DNA of 64,000 nucleotides from Oceanisphaera pacifica. Lineage in GTDB: Bacteria; Pseudomonadota; Gammaproteobacteria; Enterobacterales; Aeromonadaceae. Below are positions 55,946 to 64,000 of this stretch, in pieces. Location: assembly GCF_017498065.1 (NCBI RefSeq), contig NZ_JAGDFX010000017.1, forward strand, positions 22,960 through 86,959, in the 5' to 3' direction. Position 1 is the first letter of the stretch; every line of letters begins with the position of its first letter. The notes below the pieces were generated by a model. It was not told where the DNA came from, made no database searches, and saw nothing but the letters and a program-made list of their open reading frames with translations. The position numbers were made by a program, and so were the translations under genes.

Positions 55946-56034
55946 GCTTTAAGCTGTCAGCGGTAAGCCATCAGCTAAAGACACTGACTAATTCTCTTAA
56001 CTGATAGCTGACAGCTTAAGGCTTACAGCTGTCT
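55946..56034. repeat. dispersed repeat, family 2, inverted pair in the usual place of ilvE
   Basis: AAGCTGTCAGCGGTAAGCCA plus TCAGCT and the inverted AGCTGACAGCTTAAGGCTTA plus CAGCTG flank about 40 bases between ilvM and ilvD. Confidence 0.6.
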
Positions 56035-56035
56035 G

Positions 56036-56296
56036 TTAAGCTGTTTTTTTTAGCATTTGTTCTTGGTCAGTGATCTGCACTTTTGTAACATCCAGCAGCT
56101 TTTCTAGTTGTAGGCTGAGCTGACTGATAGGCCTGTCGCTGAATACATTAAGGTTAATCGCCAAGCTTTGGCCATTATCTTGCGTCGACATATTCATATC
56201 ATCCACACGAAAGCCACGGTGGCGCGTTAGGCGTAATACCCGCTCTAGCACTTCGGGGCGATACTTGGCCGTTACCTGTAACTGATAGGGGTTCAT
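56036..56296 (-). CDS. ilvM: acetolactate synthase II small (regulatory) subunit
   Basis: This 86-residue ACT-domain protein begins [20 protein letters not shown] with [12 protein letters not shown], typical of IlvM. The ATG overlaps the ilvG stop codon. It forms acetohydroxyacid synthase with ilvG. The stop codon lies two bases from a family-2 repeat. Confidence 0.94.
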   Translation of the reverse strand: MNPYQLQVTAKYRPEVLERVLRLTRHRGFRVDDMNMSTQDNGQSLAINLNVFSDRPISQLSLQLEKLLDVTKVQITDQEQMLKKTA

Positions 56297-57957
56297 GCTT
56301 TTTTCTCCATCATCTGGTCGTTGGCAACGCCGGGCGGCACCAAGGGCCAGACGTTTTCTTGCTCAGAAATTCGTACATGCAATAAATAAGCAGTGTCTGC
56401 TGCTAGCATACGAGCTATGGCAGGCTCCACCTCAGACTTACAGGTAATGGTTTCGCCCGGAATATTAAAGGCGGCCGCCATGGCCACAAAATCTGGGTTA
56501 TCGGTCAGTATGGTTTCACTGTAACGCCCGTCAAAGAATAGCTCTTGCCATTGACGCACCATGCCTAAGCGTTGGTTATCTAATAACACCATTTTTACTG
56601 GCAATTGTGCGCGTTTTAACGTCCCAAGCTCTTGTACGTTCATCATAAAAGAACCGTCACCTGACACTAATACCGATTCATCTTTCGGTCGTGCCAGTTT
56701 AGCACCAATGGCAGCAGGTAGCCCGAAGCCCATAGTACCTAAACCTGAACTACTCAGGTGATTACGCGGGCTGGTAAAGCGCATATGCTGAGCGACCCAC
56801 ATTTGGTGTTGCCCTACATCACAACTCACCATAGCCGAGTCACCCAAAGCAGTACTCAATTGATTTAGCATTAAAGGTGCATAAATCGCCTCACCCGGAT
56901 GATCATAAGGCCAAGCATGCTCTACTTTAAGCGCCTTACAATGTGCTCGCCAAGGCTCAATATCCAATGCATTGGCATTAATTTGCTCATTACTTAGCAA
57001 AGGGAGCAAAGTGCTGAGTTCGGTATTAATGCTCACTTCGGCATGACGTACCTTGCCAAACTCTGAGGCATCTTTATCGATATGAATCACTTTGGCATTA
57101 ACAGCAAACGCATCCAACTTACCCGTCACCCTATCGTCAAAACGCGCGCCCACCACCAACAGAAGATCGCTCTGCTGAACAGCCAAATTGGCCGCTTTTG
57201 TTCCGTGCATGCCCAGCATACCTAAAAACAAATCATCATCGGGATCTAAGGTACCAATTCCCTTTAATGTGGTCACCATTGGGATGGCTGTTTTTTGTGC
57301 AAATTCGCGTAATTCAGTAACGGCGTTGGCCATACCAACCCCACCACCTACATATAAAACAGGTTGCTTGGCCGCACTTAATAAGGCTTGTGCTTGAGCT
57401 AATGTATCAGCATTCAGTGGATTAGGTTTTGTAGTAAAAGAAGCGATTTGCGGAGGCTCGACCAAGGCAACCTGTACATTTTTTGGCACGTCAATTAACA
57501 CAGGTCCAGGGCGGCCAGAGCGCGCTACTTCAAAAGCTTCTGCAATAATGTTTCCTAGGTCCTCAACATTTTCTACTAGATAAGAATGTTTGGTACAAGA
57601 CAGAGACATGCCTAATACATCGACTTCTTGGAAAGCATCGGTGCCAATGGCCGCCATGGGAACCTGCCCAGTTATCGCCACTACCGGCACTGAATCGAGC
57701 ATAGCGTCTGCCAGACCGGTGATCAGGTTAGTCGCGCCAGGGCCTGATGTAGCCATGCACACGCCCACCTGACCACTGGCTCTGGCATAACCGACAGCAG
57801 CTAATGCTGCCGCTTGTTCATGGCGACATAGCAGGTGATCTACACCACCATCATACAGAGCATCATAGAGCGGCATAATGGCTCCGCCAGGGTAACCAAA
57901 AATTTGGGTTACCCCTTGTTGTTTTAAAGTTTGAACAATGTGTTGTGCGCCATTCAT
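56293..57957 (-). CDS. ilvG: acetolactate synthase II large (catalytic) subunit
   Basis: This 554-residue thiamine-diphosphate enzyme makes acetolactate or acetohydroxybutyrate. The catalytic Glu lies in [20 protein letters not shown], the FAD/substrate region is [15 protein letters not shown], and the ThDP-binding [20 protein letters not shown] is intact. The gene is full length, not frameshifted as in E. coli K-12. It is first in ilvGM-D-A after the leader attenuator. Confidence 0.96.
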   Translation of the reverse strand: MNGAQHIVQTLKQQGVTQIFGYPGGAIMPLYDALYDGGVDHLLCRHEQAAALAAVGYARASGQVGVCMATSGPGATNLITGLADAMLDSVPVVAITGQVPMAAIGTDAFQEVDVLGMSLSCTKHSYLVENVEDLGNIIAEAFEVARSGRPGPVLIDVPKNVQVALVEPPQIASFTTKPNPLNADTLAQAQALLSAAKQPVLYVGGGVGMANAVTELREFAQKTAIPMVTTLKGIGTLDPDDDLFLGMLGMHGTKAANLAVQQSDLLLVVGARFDDRVTGKLDAFAVNAKVIHIDKDASEFGKVRHAEVSINTELSTLLPLLSNEQINANALDIEPWRAHCKALKVEHAWPYDHPGEAIYAPLMLNQLSTALGDSAMVSCDVGQHQMWVAQHMRFTSPRNHLSSSGLGTMGFGLPAAIGAKLARPKDESVLVSGDGSFMMNVQELGTLKRAQLPVKMVLLDNQRLGMVRQWQELFFDGRYSETILTDNPDFVAMAAAFNIPGETITCKSEVEPAIARMLAADTAYLLHVRISEQENVWPLVPPGVANDQMMEKKA

Positions 57958-57997
57958 GGTATTGCTGCCTATCCGTTGCTGCCAAAGTTTGTTAAAA

Positions 57998-58029
57998 AAA
58001 AACCCCCGAGCGATTCGCTCGGGGGTTTT
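57998..58029 (-). terminator. ilv attenuator terminator
   Basis: On the minus strand AAAACCCCCGAGCG pairs with CGCTCGGGGGTTTT and continues into a run of nine T residues. It lies between the leader peptide and ilvG, as in branched-chain amino acid attenuators. Confidence 0.92.
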
Positions 58030-58049
58030 ACGTTTTGTCTGCGGTTATG

Positions 58050-58139
58050 TTACGTAGCGTCAGACCAAAGCACCCCGAGCGGCGATTTAATAATCACCAC
58101 TAAGACCGCAATGTTGACCAAACCTACTATTAAATTCAT
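58050..58139 (-). CDS. ilvL: ilv operon leader peptide
   Basis: The 29-residue frame MNLIVGLVNIAVLVVIIKSP then LGVLWSDAT has 15 of 29 residues as Ile, Leu or Val, including the run VLVVII. It ends 20 bases before the attenuator stem. Slow translation of the Ile/Val/Leu codons would favour antitermination. It is too short for usual ORF cut-offs but the context is decisive. Confidence 0.88.
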   Translation of the reverse strand: MNLIVGLVNIAVLVVIIKSPLGVLWSDAT

Positions 58140-58334
58140 ATAACCGATCACTCAATAAGGAACCGAGCCGAAACATTCGACTCAAGCTATGCTATACAAC
58201 TAGCATGATGCGCTAAACTAAACAAGACTTTATTTTTTAAAAAACGAAAAAGGCATCACAATTTAAGGCAATAACGGCAGATGAAAATACTAAGAAATTA
58301 GTGCCAATAAAAATAAAATATTAGGGAGACTAGG

Positions 58335-59846
58335 ATGTCACTCGCCATTGTTTTTGCTCGCGCCAGTTTAGGCGTAACAGCCCCCTTGGTCACTGTAGAG
58401 GCTCACCTTGCTAACGGCCTTCCCGCCTTTAATATCGTCGGCTTACCAGAAACCACCGTCAAAGAAGCACGAGACAGAGTACGCAGTGCGCTCATTAACT
58501 CAGGGTTTGAGTTTCCAGCGCGCCGTATTACCGTCAATTTGGCCCCTGCCGATCTACCTAAAGAGGGCGGTCGTTTCGACTTGCCCATGGCGATTGCTAT
58601 TTTGGCAGCGTCAGCACAAATCCCTACTACTCAATTAACCCAATTAGAGTTTTTAGGTGAACTGGCCTTAACGGGTAACTTGCGCAAAATTAAAGGCGCG
58701 CTACCTGCCGTGTTAGCAGCACGAGATGATGAACGACTACTCATTCTTCCCAATACTAACGGCTATGAAGCAGGCATTATTCAACCAAGCCCTGCGCTAT
58801 TGGCGCCTCATCTACTCGCTATTACCGCTTGGTTAAGACAACAAGGGGATCTAGCAAGTCCTGAGCCTGTTGCTATACAAGATCCCGAGCATGTCGCCGA
58901 CTTATGTGATGTTATCGGTCAAGAGGGTGGTAAACGTGCATTAGAAATAGCCGCAGCCGGTGAGCATAACTTATTACTTTTAGGTCCGCCCGGTACCGGA
59001 AAAAGCATGCTGGCCAGCCGTTTACCTGGGTTATTACCGCCCATGAGTGAAGAAGAAGCACTGGAGCTTGCGGCTATTCGCTCCATTAGTGGCGTCAGTT
59101 TAGAGCCAGAAAACTGGCGTTTACGCGCCTTTCGCCAACCTCACCACTCTTCTTCAGCAGTCGCGCTCGTCGGGGGTGGTAGTTATCCAAAACCTGGCGA
59201 AATATCCTTAGCACATAATGGCGTGTTATTTCTGGATGAAATGACCGAGTTTGAGCGCCGCGTATTAGATGCGCTACGCGAGCCATTAGAAACTAACTAC
59301 ATCTCTATTGCACGGGCCGCGCAAAGTGTTGTTTACCCTGCCCGCTTTCAGCTCATTGCCGCTATGAATCCTAGCCCCTGCGGTCACTATCAAGAAGGTT
59401 ATACACGTAGCTCATCAGAGCAGATCTTACGCTACCTTAGCAAGGTATCAGGCCCCTTTTTAGACAGGTTCGACTTATCCGCCGAAGTTTCTTTGCTTCC
59501 TCCTGGTGAACTTAGTCGCAAACGCACTAAAGCGGAAAGCTCAGCTATGGTTAGAAAAAGAGTATTAGCCGCAAGAAAACAGCAAATAAAACGGGCCGGA
59601 AAAACCAATGCTAGGCTTAATACCGCTGAATTAGAGAGATATTGCCCATTAAATCAAGAAGATGCAGAGTTCTTAGAACAGGCGTTACATAAGATGAAGC
59701 TCTCTATTCGGGCATGGCATAAGTTAATTCGGGTTGCCAGAACCATAGCCGACTTAGAGCATCAAGAGCATATTAATCGCTCTCATTTAATAGAAGCTTT
59801 GGGTTATCGCGCCATGGACAGATTAATACAGCAGTTACAATCTTAA
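58335..59846 (+). CDS. comM: ComM (YifB), AAA+ helicase for natural transformation
   Basis: This 503-residue protein has an N-terminal Lon-protease-like fold (SLAIVFARASLGVTAPLVTV), Walker A GPPGTGKSMLASRLPG near residue 217, Walker B GVLFLDEMTEFERRVLDALREPLE and an Mg-chelatase-type C-terminal domain. ComM promotes branch migration of incoming DNA in naturally competent bacteria. AGGGAG precedes the ATG. It is divergent from the ilv operon, as in E. coli. Confidence 0.95.
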   Translation: MSLAIVFARASLGVTAPLVTVEAHLANGLPAFNIVGLPETTVKEARDRVRSALINSGFEFPARRITVNLAPADLPKEGGRFDLPMAIAILAASAQIPTTQLTQLEFLGELALTGNLRKIKGALPAVLAARDDERLLILPNTNGYEAGIIQPSPALLAPHLLAITAWLRQQGDLASPEPVAIQDPEHVADLCDVIGQEGGKRALEIAAAGEHNLLLLGPPGTGKSMLASRLPGLLPPMSEEEALELAAIRSISGVSLEPENWRLRAFRQPHHSSSAVALVGGGSYPKPGEISLAHNGVLFLDEMTEFERRVLDALREPLETNYISIARAAQSVVYPARFQLIAAMNPSPCGHYQEGYTRSSSEQILRYLSKVSGPFLDRFDLSAEVSLLPPGELSRKRTKAESSAMVRKRVLAARKQQIKRAGKTNARLNTAELERYCPLNQEDAEFLEQALHKMKLSIRAWHKLIRVARTIADLEHQEHINRSHLIEALGYRAMDRLIQQLQS

Positions 59847-59889
59847 GCTACAATAGAATAAGCCACATTGAAGATAAGGAGAGCGCTCA

Positions 59890-60201
59890 ATGAAAAGTGC
59901 AAAGGAGTTTGCCATTTGGCTTTATGATCGATTTAAAGATGTCCCTGAAGGGGTTTATCTGAGCAGAGATGACATTACAACTTTGTCTCACAGGCAGCAC
60001 TTTAGCTTAGACTTTGTGAGCGATATTCATTATGAACTAACATTAAAAGGGATGGGGTTTGTTACTGGAACTCATCGGAGTAAATTCTATTTATTTCACC
60101 TACCTACCGTTTACTGGCAGCATCAGGAAGTAATATATTTAGAAAATAGCCAATCAAACGTGCACCCTATTACTAAGCAACACAAGCAACACATGACTTA
60201 A
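59890..60201 (+). CDS. uncharacterised 103-residue protein
   Basis: A strong AAGGAGAG site eight bases before the ATG and a terminator after the stop support expression. The protein reads MKSAKEFAIWLYDRFKDVPE and later SRDDITTLSHRQHFSLDF, YELTLKGMGFVTGTHRSKFY, with a polar His/Gln/Lys-rich tail. The middle could be a winged-helix fold, judged only from the spacing of hydrophobic residues and a Gly-rich turn. No signal peptide or membrane segment. I do not recognise a family. It may share the comM transcript. Confidence 0.7.
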   Translation: MKSAKEFAIWLYDRFKDVPEGVYLSRDDITTLSHRQHFSLDFVSDIHYELTLKGMGFVTGTHRSKFYLFHLPTVYWQHQEVIYLENSQSNVHPITKQHKQHMT

Positions 60202-60208
60202 AAAATAG

Positions 60209-60237
60209 AAGCCCACGATATCTGATATCGTGGGCTT
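60209..60237. terminator. bidirectional intrinsic terminator before dsbA end
   Basis: AAGCCCACGATAT and ATATCGTGGGCTT form a 13-bp stem with a CTG loop; on the minus strand it is followed by CTATTTTTT, so it mainly ends dsbA transcripts. Confidence 0.9.
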
Positions 60238-60279
60238 ACTTTAAGCAGTATCAATTGCAATGCTAAATTTATGAGAGCT

Positions 60280-60882
60280 CTAATCTAATGAAAGTAAGTA
60301 TTCTACTGTTTGATAAAAGCGCTCCTCTGAACCAATTTGCCCCATATCAAGCTCATACTTATCTTTTACAATAATAGTAGGCGTACCGTGCACATCAAAA
60401 CGCTCAGTTTTTTTATCGTACTGAGCAATCATGCCATTAAGTGCAAAGCTATTAATTACACCATCAAAGTCTTTTTCTACTACACCATTATCTAGAAAAA
60501 CAGCTTTAATATCAGCTATATTTTTCGGCATTTTCTTCTGCCTTTGAATGCGATCAAAGATAACTGGAGTTAACTCTTTATCGACTTTAAGCAGCACAGC
60601 AGCGCCATGTGCCCGTTGCAAGATCGGACCTAACTCTCGGCCTAAAAAGGCAACCGGCACTTTATTTAGTTCAAGCTCAGGATTCCGTTGCTCTAACTTG
60701 TTCATCAAAGGTTGAAAGCTATAGCAATGTGGACAAACATAAGAGAAGAACTCGGTTACCGTCGGTTTGCTATCCGCGGTGTCTTGCACCACGTTATACT
60801 CCACACCTTCTTTAAAATCAGCAGCAGTACTGGTTAGTGGAGCCATCAGTAGAGCAAAGAACACAACAATATATTTCTTCAT
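60280..60882 (-). CDS. dsbA: periplasmic thiol:disulfide oxidoreductase DsbA
   Basis: This 200-residue protein has a signal peptide (MKKYIVVFFALLMAPLTSTA), the active site CPHC in SYVCPHCYSF near residue 50, an inserted helical domain and the cis-Pro loop in HGTPTIIV near residue 167. AGGAAT precedes the ATG. It introduces disulfides into secreted proteins and is followed in E. coli fashion by its neighbour srkA. Confidence 0.96.
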   Translation of the reverse strand: MKKYIVVFFALLMAPLTSTAADFKEGVEYNVVQDTADSKPTVTEFFSYVCPHCYSFQPLMNKLEQRNPELELNKVPVAFLGRELGPILQRAHGAAVLLKVDKELTPVIFDRIQRQKKMPKNIADIKAVFLDNGVVEKDFDGVINSFALNGMIAQYDKKTERFDVHGTPTIIVKDKYELDMGQIGSEERFYQTVEYLLSLD

Positions 60883-60922
60883 AATTATTCCTATTCAATA
60901 AGAGCTAGCTTACGTTAGTTAA

Positions 60923-61891
60923 TCAGTTCCAAGAGGTCAAGGATAATGGCTCTGCATCTAGGCTTTGTCGCTGCTCCGACAAAACTCCTATTTGTTGCTG
61001 CCAATACTCTTGGGTGTTAAACCAAGGAAAATTAAGCACAAATGCAGGATCAGACCAACGGTTAGCCAACCACGCCATATAATTAATAATACGCATCGCC
61101 CTTAACGGTTCAATTAATGCCAGCTCACTATTATCAAACTCGCGTATACTTTCATAACCGGCCAAAAGCGCATCTAGCTGCATAAGTTGTTCTTGCCGAG
61201 TCCCACTCTGCATCATCCATAAATCTTGTACAGCAGGTCCCCGACGACAGTCATCAAAATCGAGTAACCAAGGTCCCTCATTCCACAACACATTACTCCC
61301 ATGGCTGTCGCAGTGGATAGTAAGCTGTTTTTTAGGTTGATATAGCTCACAGCTTCTTTCTATAACGCTATCTAAGTGCTTAAAAAAATCTTTGCGAAGC
61401 TTTTTAGGGATCAACGCTTTTTCTTGTAATACTTCCCGTGAACGCAATAAGTAGTCTTGAGTTCTCATTTGTGGTCGGTGCGCTAGCTTAAAGTTCGCTC
61501 CCACCTCATGCAGTCGCCCTATTTGTTCACCAAAGGCTTCTAATTGCTCTAAGTTATCAGACTCAAGCTGACGACCACTAACAGCAGGCCACACCGCAAA
61601 TAGCATATTTTGATATACAAACACACTCGATTGCTGACGCGTTATCGGTGCAACAACCCGCACTCCCGCTTGAGCGGCCGCAAACAAAAAATCATGCTCT
61701 TCTTGAATTTGCTGCAGGCTCCAGCGTTCAGGGCGGTAAAACTTAACCACTAAAGACCCTTCTTTTTCACTTTTAAAGCGATACACCCTGTTTTCATAAC
61801 TGTTGAGTGCCATCAGTCCTGAATCGACTTCTATATCTACACTCAACAGGGCATCAAGAATAACATCGGGGGTTAGTTGGTAATAATTCAT
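60923..61891 (-). CDS. srkA: stress response kinase SrkA (YihE)
   Basis: This 322-residue aminoglycoside-phosphotransferase-fold Ser/Thr kinase has a nucleotide-binding N-lobe (YENRVYRF, LVVKFYRPERW), the catalytic loop HCDSHGSNVLWN near residue 200 and the metal-binding LLDFDDCRRGPAVQDLW. The ATG after AGGGAACTTG is used. srkA lies upstream of dsbA on the same strand, as in E. coli, where the two can be cotranscribed. Confidence 0.93.
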   Translation of the reverse strand: MNYYQLTPDVILDALLSVDIEVDSGLMALNSYENRVYRFKSEKEGSLVVKFYRPERWSLQQIQEEHDFLFAAAQAGVRVVAPITRQQSSVFVYQNMLFAVWPAVSGRQLESDNLEQLEAFGEQIGRLHEVGANFKLAHRPQMRTQDYLLRSREVLQEKALIPKKLRKDFFKHLDSVIERSCELYQPKKQLTIHCDSHGSNVLWNEGPWLLDFDDCRRGPAVQDLWMMQSGTRQEQLMQLDALLAGYESIREFDNSELALIEPLRAMRIINYMAWLANRWSDPAFVLNFPWFNTQEYWQQQIGVLSEQRQSLDAEPLSLTSWN

Positions 61892-61901
61892 CAAGTTCCC
61901 T

Positions 61902-61931
61902 AAAAAAAGACCGCAGCCAACGGCTACGGTC
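61902..61931 (-). terminator. intrinsic terminator of ccoG
   Basis: GACCGTAGCC and GGCTGCGGTC (one mismatch) form a stem followed by TTTTTTTA on the minus strand, between ccoG and srkA. Confidence 0.88.
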
Positions 61932-61955
61932 CGAATTACTTATTAACCAAGAGTA

Positions 61956-63374
61956 TCAGTTAATCGCGCTAAAAAACTTACTCTTATGACGTAGCGTCGC
62001 TTTGCTATCATCTTCATCTAACCCAGTATGAGTCAGTACAAAAGTCACATCACTCACTGGCGAGGATAGCAGGTAAGGATCTACCGCTAAACTAATGGGT
62101 AAGCTGATAATTTCCCCACCACGCACTTCTACTTCTTGAGGCCCAATCCAAGTTGTATCGTCTAAGCCTTCAACTGACAAGCGATAGACTTCTGTGTCCA
62201 GCGTCTTGTTATTGATTTTCATGGTGTAAGTATTTTCAATCAAGCCTTCATTAGTTTCTCGGTAGAGCTGGTTACGGTCTCGTAAAATTTCTAGCCCCAT
62301 CGGCATAATGCTCATTGCCATATAAATAAACACGGCACACAAAACGGTAATGATAACCCCATATCCTATCAACTTAGGCCGGGCAACATGGGTAGTACCA
62401 TGCTTAAGTTTATGCTCTGTGGTGTAACTAATAAGTCCTCGTTCATAGCCCATACGATCCATGGTCTGGTCACAAGCATCAACACAGGCGCCACAATTAA
62501 TACACTCATATTGCAGACCGTCACGAATATCGATGCCCGCTGGGCATACCTGAACACACAAATTACAGTCAATACAGTCACCTAGCCCTAATTCTTTAGG
62601 ATCGGCCTTACGACCACGAGGACCACGACTTTCACCACGCTCCACATCATAACTCACCGTAAAGGTATCTTTATCAAACATCGCAGATTGAAAGCGTGCA
62701 TATGGACAAATATGGGTACACATAATGGTACGCATAAAGCCGGCATTGCCATAAGTACAAAAGGCAAAGAACCAAACCCAAAAGCCGACCCAAAAACTGG
62801 TAGAGAAGGTAAGCACATCTATCGCCAACTCACTAGCCGGAATAAAGTAAGCAATGAATGTAAAACCGGTGATAAGCGATACACCGAGCCAGGCGATGTG
62901 CTTGGCTGTTTTACGCCATATCTTATTGAAGCCCCAAGGCGATTTATCTAGTTTTCGGCGTTTATTAGCACTGCCCTCTATTTTTTCTTCAAACCAAATA
63001 AAAATAAAAGTCCAGACTGTTTGCGGGCAAACATAACCACACCAGACCCGCCCTAAGAAAGTAGTCACAAAAAACAAAGCGACAGCAGAGATCATCAAGA
63101 ACAAAGCGAGTAAGGTCAGATCTTGAGGCCAAATCGTAGTCGCAAACACCTGAAAGCGCTGCTGTTCAATGTCGAGTAACAAGGCCTGACGACCATCCCA
63201 GGTTAACCAAGGGCCGATAATAAATATCGACATAAGGATCCAGCCAAGATACTTACGTAACTTCTGCCACTTACCCGCTTGGGCGCGAACATAGATATGC
63301 CCGTCATCAGTGGGACGGTGTGAACGCGCCGGTGTCACATCTTTCACATTTATCTGCTTTTGTTTATCGTTCAT
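61956..63374 (-). CDS. ccoG: cbb3 oxidase assembly protein CcoG (RdxA/FixG)
   Basis: This membrane protein of about 472 residues has five helices and a polyferredoxin region. WCGYVCPQTVWTFIF, and two [4Fe-4S] clusters in CIDCNLCVQVCPAGID and CINCGACVDACDQTMD, are the FixG signature, and a C-terminal Ig-like domain follows (residues ~360-472). It is thought to reduce Cu(II) during cbb3 cytochrome oxidase assembly. The ATG giving MNDKQKQIN is preferred over an upstream in-frame start. The ccoNOQP genes are not in the window. Confidence 0.94.
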   Translation of the reverse strand: MNDKQKQINVKDVTPARSHRPTDDGHIYVRAQAGKWQKLRKYLGWILMSIFIIGPWLTWDGRQALLLDIEQQRFQVFATTIWPQDLTLLALFLMISAVALFFVTTFLGRVWCGYVCPQTVWTFIFIWFEEKIEGSANKRRKLDKSPWGFNKIWRKTAKHIAWLGVSLITGFTFIAYFIPASELAIDVLTFSTSFWVGFWVWFFAFCTYGNAGFMRTIMCTHICPYARFQSAMFDKDTFTVSYDVERGESRGPRGRKADPKELGLGDCIDCNLCVQVCPAGIDIRDGLQYECINCGACVDACDQTMDRMGYERGLISYTTEHKLKHGTTHVARPKLIGYGVIITVLCAVFIYMAMSIMPMGLEILRDRNQLYRETNEGLIENTYTMKINNKTLDTEVYRLSVEGLDDTTWIGPQEVEVRGGEIISLPISLAVDPYLLSSPVSDVTFVLTHTGLDEDDSKATLRHKSKFFSAIN

Positions 63375-63453
63375 TTTGCTCACATTATTATTTTGACAGC
63401 TTGCAACCAAGTTACCTGCACTACAAACAATCGCTGTTTATTAACAGAGCGAG

Positions 63454-63467
63454 TTGATAACTGTTAA
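63454..63467. promoter_or_regulatory. FNR/ANR-like site upstream of ccoG
   Basis: TTGATAACTGTTAA matches the TTGAT-N4-ATCAA consensus at 8 of 10 positions, 80 bases before ccoG, a gene type usually induced at low oxygen. The rest of 63411-63704 shows no gene. Confidence 0.4.
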
Positions 63468-63704
63468 CATGCAGATAAAATACGAGTTATGGCATAGTTT
63501 GAAGCAAAGACTACACCAAAAAGGTGACCTTGGTCACTCTTTTATACCTCAAGAGCACTAATCTCTACTCTTATGACTACATTAGCGCATCTTAATGAAC
63601 AAACACCATGACAATGATCATCAAATAGCAAAAATGGTGAAATAAAGTGGCGTACACACTTTTTTAAGCTGACAGATTGGGGATTAGCGAAAGGTACAAA
63701 CACG

Positions 63705-63736
63705 AAAAAGCCCAGCTCTAAGAGCTGGGCTTTTTT
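63705..63736 (-). terminator. rRNA operon terminator
   Basis: AAAAAGCCCAGCTCT and its complement form a 15-bp inverted repeat with T runs, just downstream of the last 5S gene on the minus strand. Confidence 0.92.
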
Positions 63737-63743
63737 ATTTGGC

Positions 63744-63859
63744 GTTTGATTGTGACCTACTTTCACATGGCAGCTGCCACACTATCATCGGCGCAGATGC
63801 GTTTCACTACTGAGTTCGGCATGGGATCAGGTGGTTCCACAACGCTATGGCAATCAAAC
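63744..63859 (-). rRNA. rrf: 5S ribosomal RNA (distal copy)
   Basis: The minus strand contains the conserved 5S blocks CCACCTGATCCCATGCCGAA and CTCAGTAGTGAAACGC. The terminal helix is formed by GTTTGATTG at the 5' end and CAATCAAAC at the 3' end, defining a molecule of about 116 bases. It follows a tRNA-Thr and another 5S, as in E. coli rrnD. Confidence 0.95.
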
Positions 63860-63872
63860 AAAACTTTATAAC

Positions 63873-63948
63873 TGGTGCTGATACCCGGATTTGAACTGGG
63901 GACCTCACCCTTACCAAGGGTGCGCTCTACCAACTGAGCTATATCAGC
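63873..63948 (-). tRNA. tRNA-Thr (anticodon GGT)
   Basis: The 76-base minus-strand sequence starts GCTGATATAGCTCAGTTGG and ends with an encoded CCA. The anticodon loop TTGGTAA sits on the CACCC/GGGTG stem, giving anticodon GGT. The T-arm reads GTTCAAATC. It lies between two 5S genes. Confidence 0.97.
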
Positions 63949-63959
63949 TTAAATTAGGC

Positions 63960-64000
63960 GCCTGGCAGTGACCTACTTTCACATGGCATCTGCCACACTA
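63960..64000 (-). rRNA. rrf: 5S ribosomal RNA (proximal copy), cut by window end
   Basis: The last 41 bases match the 3' part of the distal 5S gene (GTGAAAGTAGGTCAC) but with a different terminal-helix strand (CTGCCAGG). The 5' part and the presumed 23S gene are outside the window. Confidence 0.9.

Noticed and set aside
63542..63766. 74-codon minus-strand frame near the rRNA operon end
   Set aside because: It runs through the rRNA terminator and the 3' end of 5S rRNA.

Overview
The window reads as a chromosomal segment of a moderately AT-leaning marine-type gammaproteobacterium. Pointers are a class I adenylate cyclase, cyaY-lptM-dapF-lysA-xerC and hemCDXY clusters, ilvGM with an attenuator leader, a RyhB small RNA, a full Mrp-type Na+/H+ antiporter operon and a 5S-tRNA-Thr-5S rRNA-operon tail. 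An Oceanisphaera/Aeromonadales-like bacterium fits best, but I cannot fix the genus from sequence alone. Many genes (ilv, comM, hem, cya, dapF/xerC/uvrD, recQ, polA, dsbA/srkA) belong to the replication-origin-proximal quarter in E. coli, so the window is probably origin-proximal, although no complete oriC is visible.

Layout. 1-1.0 kb: end of an HDOD gene coupled to a single-domain response regulator. 1.1-6.8 kb: mnhABCDEFG (minus strand). 7.1-8.1 kb: thiD under a TPP riboswitch. 8.7-11.4 kb: polA with a DnaA-box/GATC/IHF-rich upstream region. 11.8-13.1 kb: elbB, a ryhB small RNA with a Fur-like promoter, and a frameshifted secreted-protein remnant. 13.2-22.6 kb: an omega-amino-acid/glutarate catabolic region (LysR regulator, semialdehyde dehydrogenase, APC permease, omega-aminotransferase, lhgO, csiD, csiR), a rearranged version of the E. 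coli csiD-lhgO-gabDTP-csiR set. 22.6-28.6 kb: yhhQ under a preQ1-I riboswitch, eamA, a DUF3630 gene, selO, a small cytochrome c and recQ. 28.9-43.0 kb: uvrD, yigB, xerC, DUF484, dapF, lysA, lptM, cyaY, cyaA, hemCDXY. 43.2-44.0 kb: a beta-hydroxyacid dehydrogenase.

44.3-52.4 kb differs in composition (hand counts: 65% GC in one 60-base ureC sample against 40% in one hemY sample). It carries ureDABCEFG, a HupE/UreJ-type nickel transporter and a protein made of three tandem RidA domains, followed by two oppositely oriented copies of a structured repeat. The high-GC signature continues into the 3' third of ilvA and stops near 53.0 kb, at the boundary between the catalytic and regulatory domains of threonine dehydratase. 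This suggests that the segment was imported by recombination inside ilvA. RidA proteins detoxify the enamine/imine released by IlvA, so the (RidA)3-ilvA neighbourhood is functionally suggestive. A Spot 42-like sRNA start lies at the left edge of the segment.

52.5-58.1 kb: ilvL leader/attenuator-ilvG-ilvM-ilvD-ilvA, with ilvE missing and a repeat element in its usual place. 58.3-63.4 kb: comM, a small unknown gene, dsbA, srkA and ccoG. 63.7-64.0 kb: the 3' end of a minus-strand rRNA operon. Two families of dispersed intergenic repeats recur through the host-like part of the window, and one has supplied the C-terminus of a coding sequence and the stop codon of xerC.
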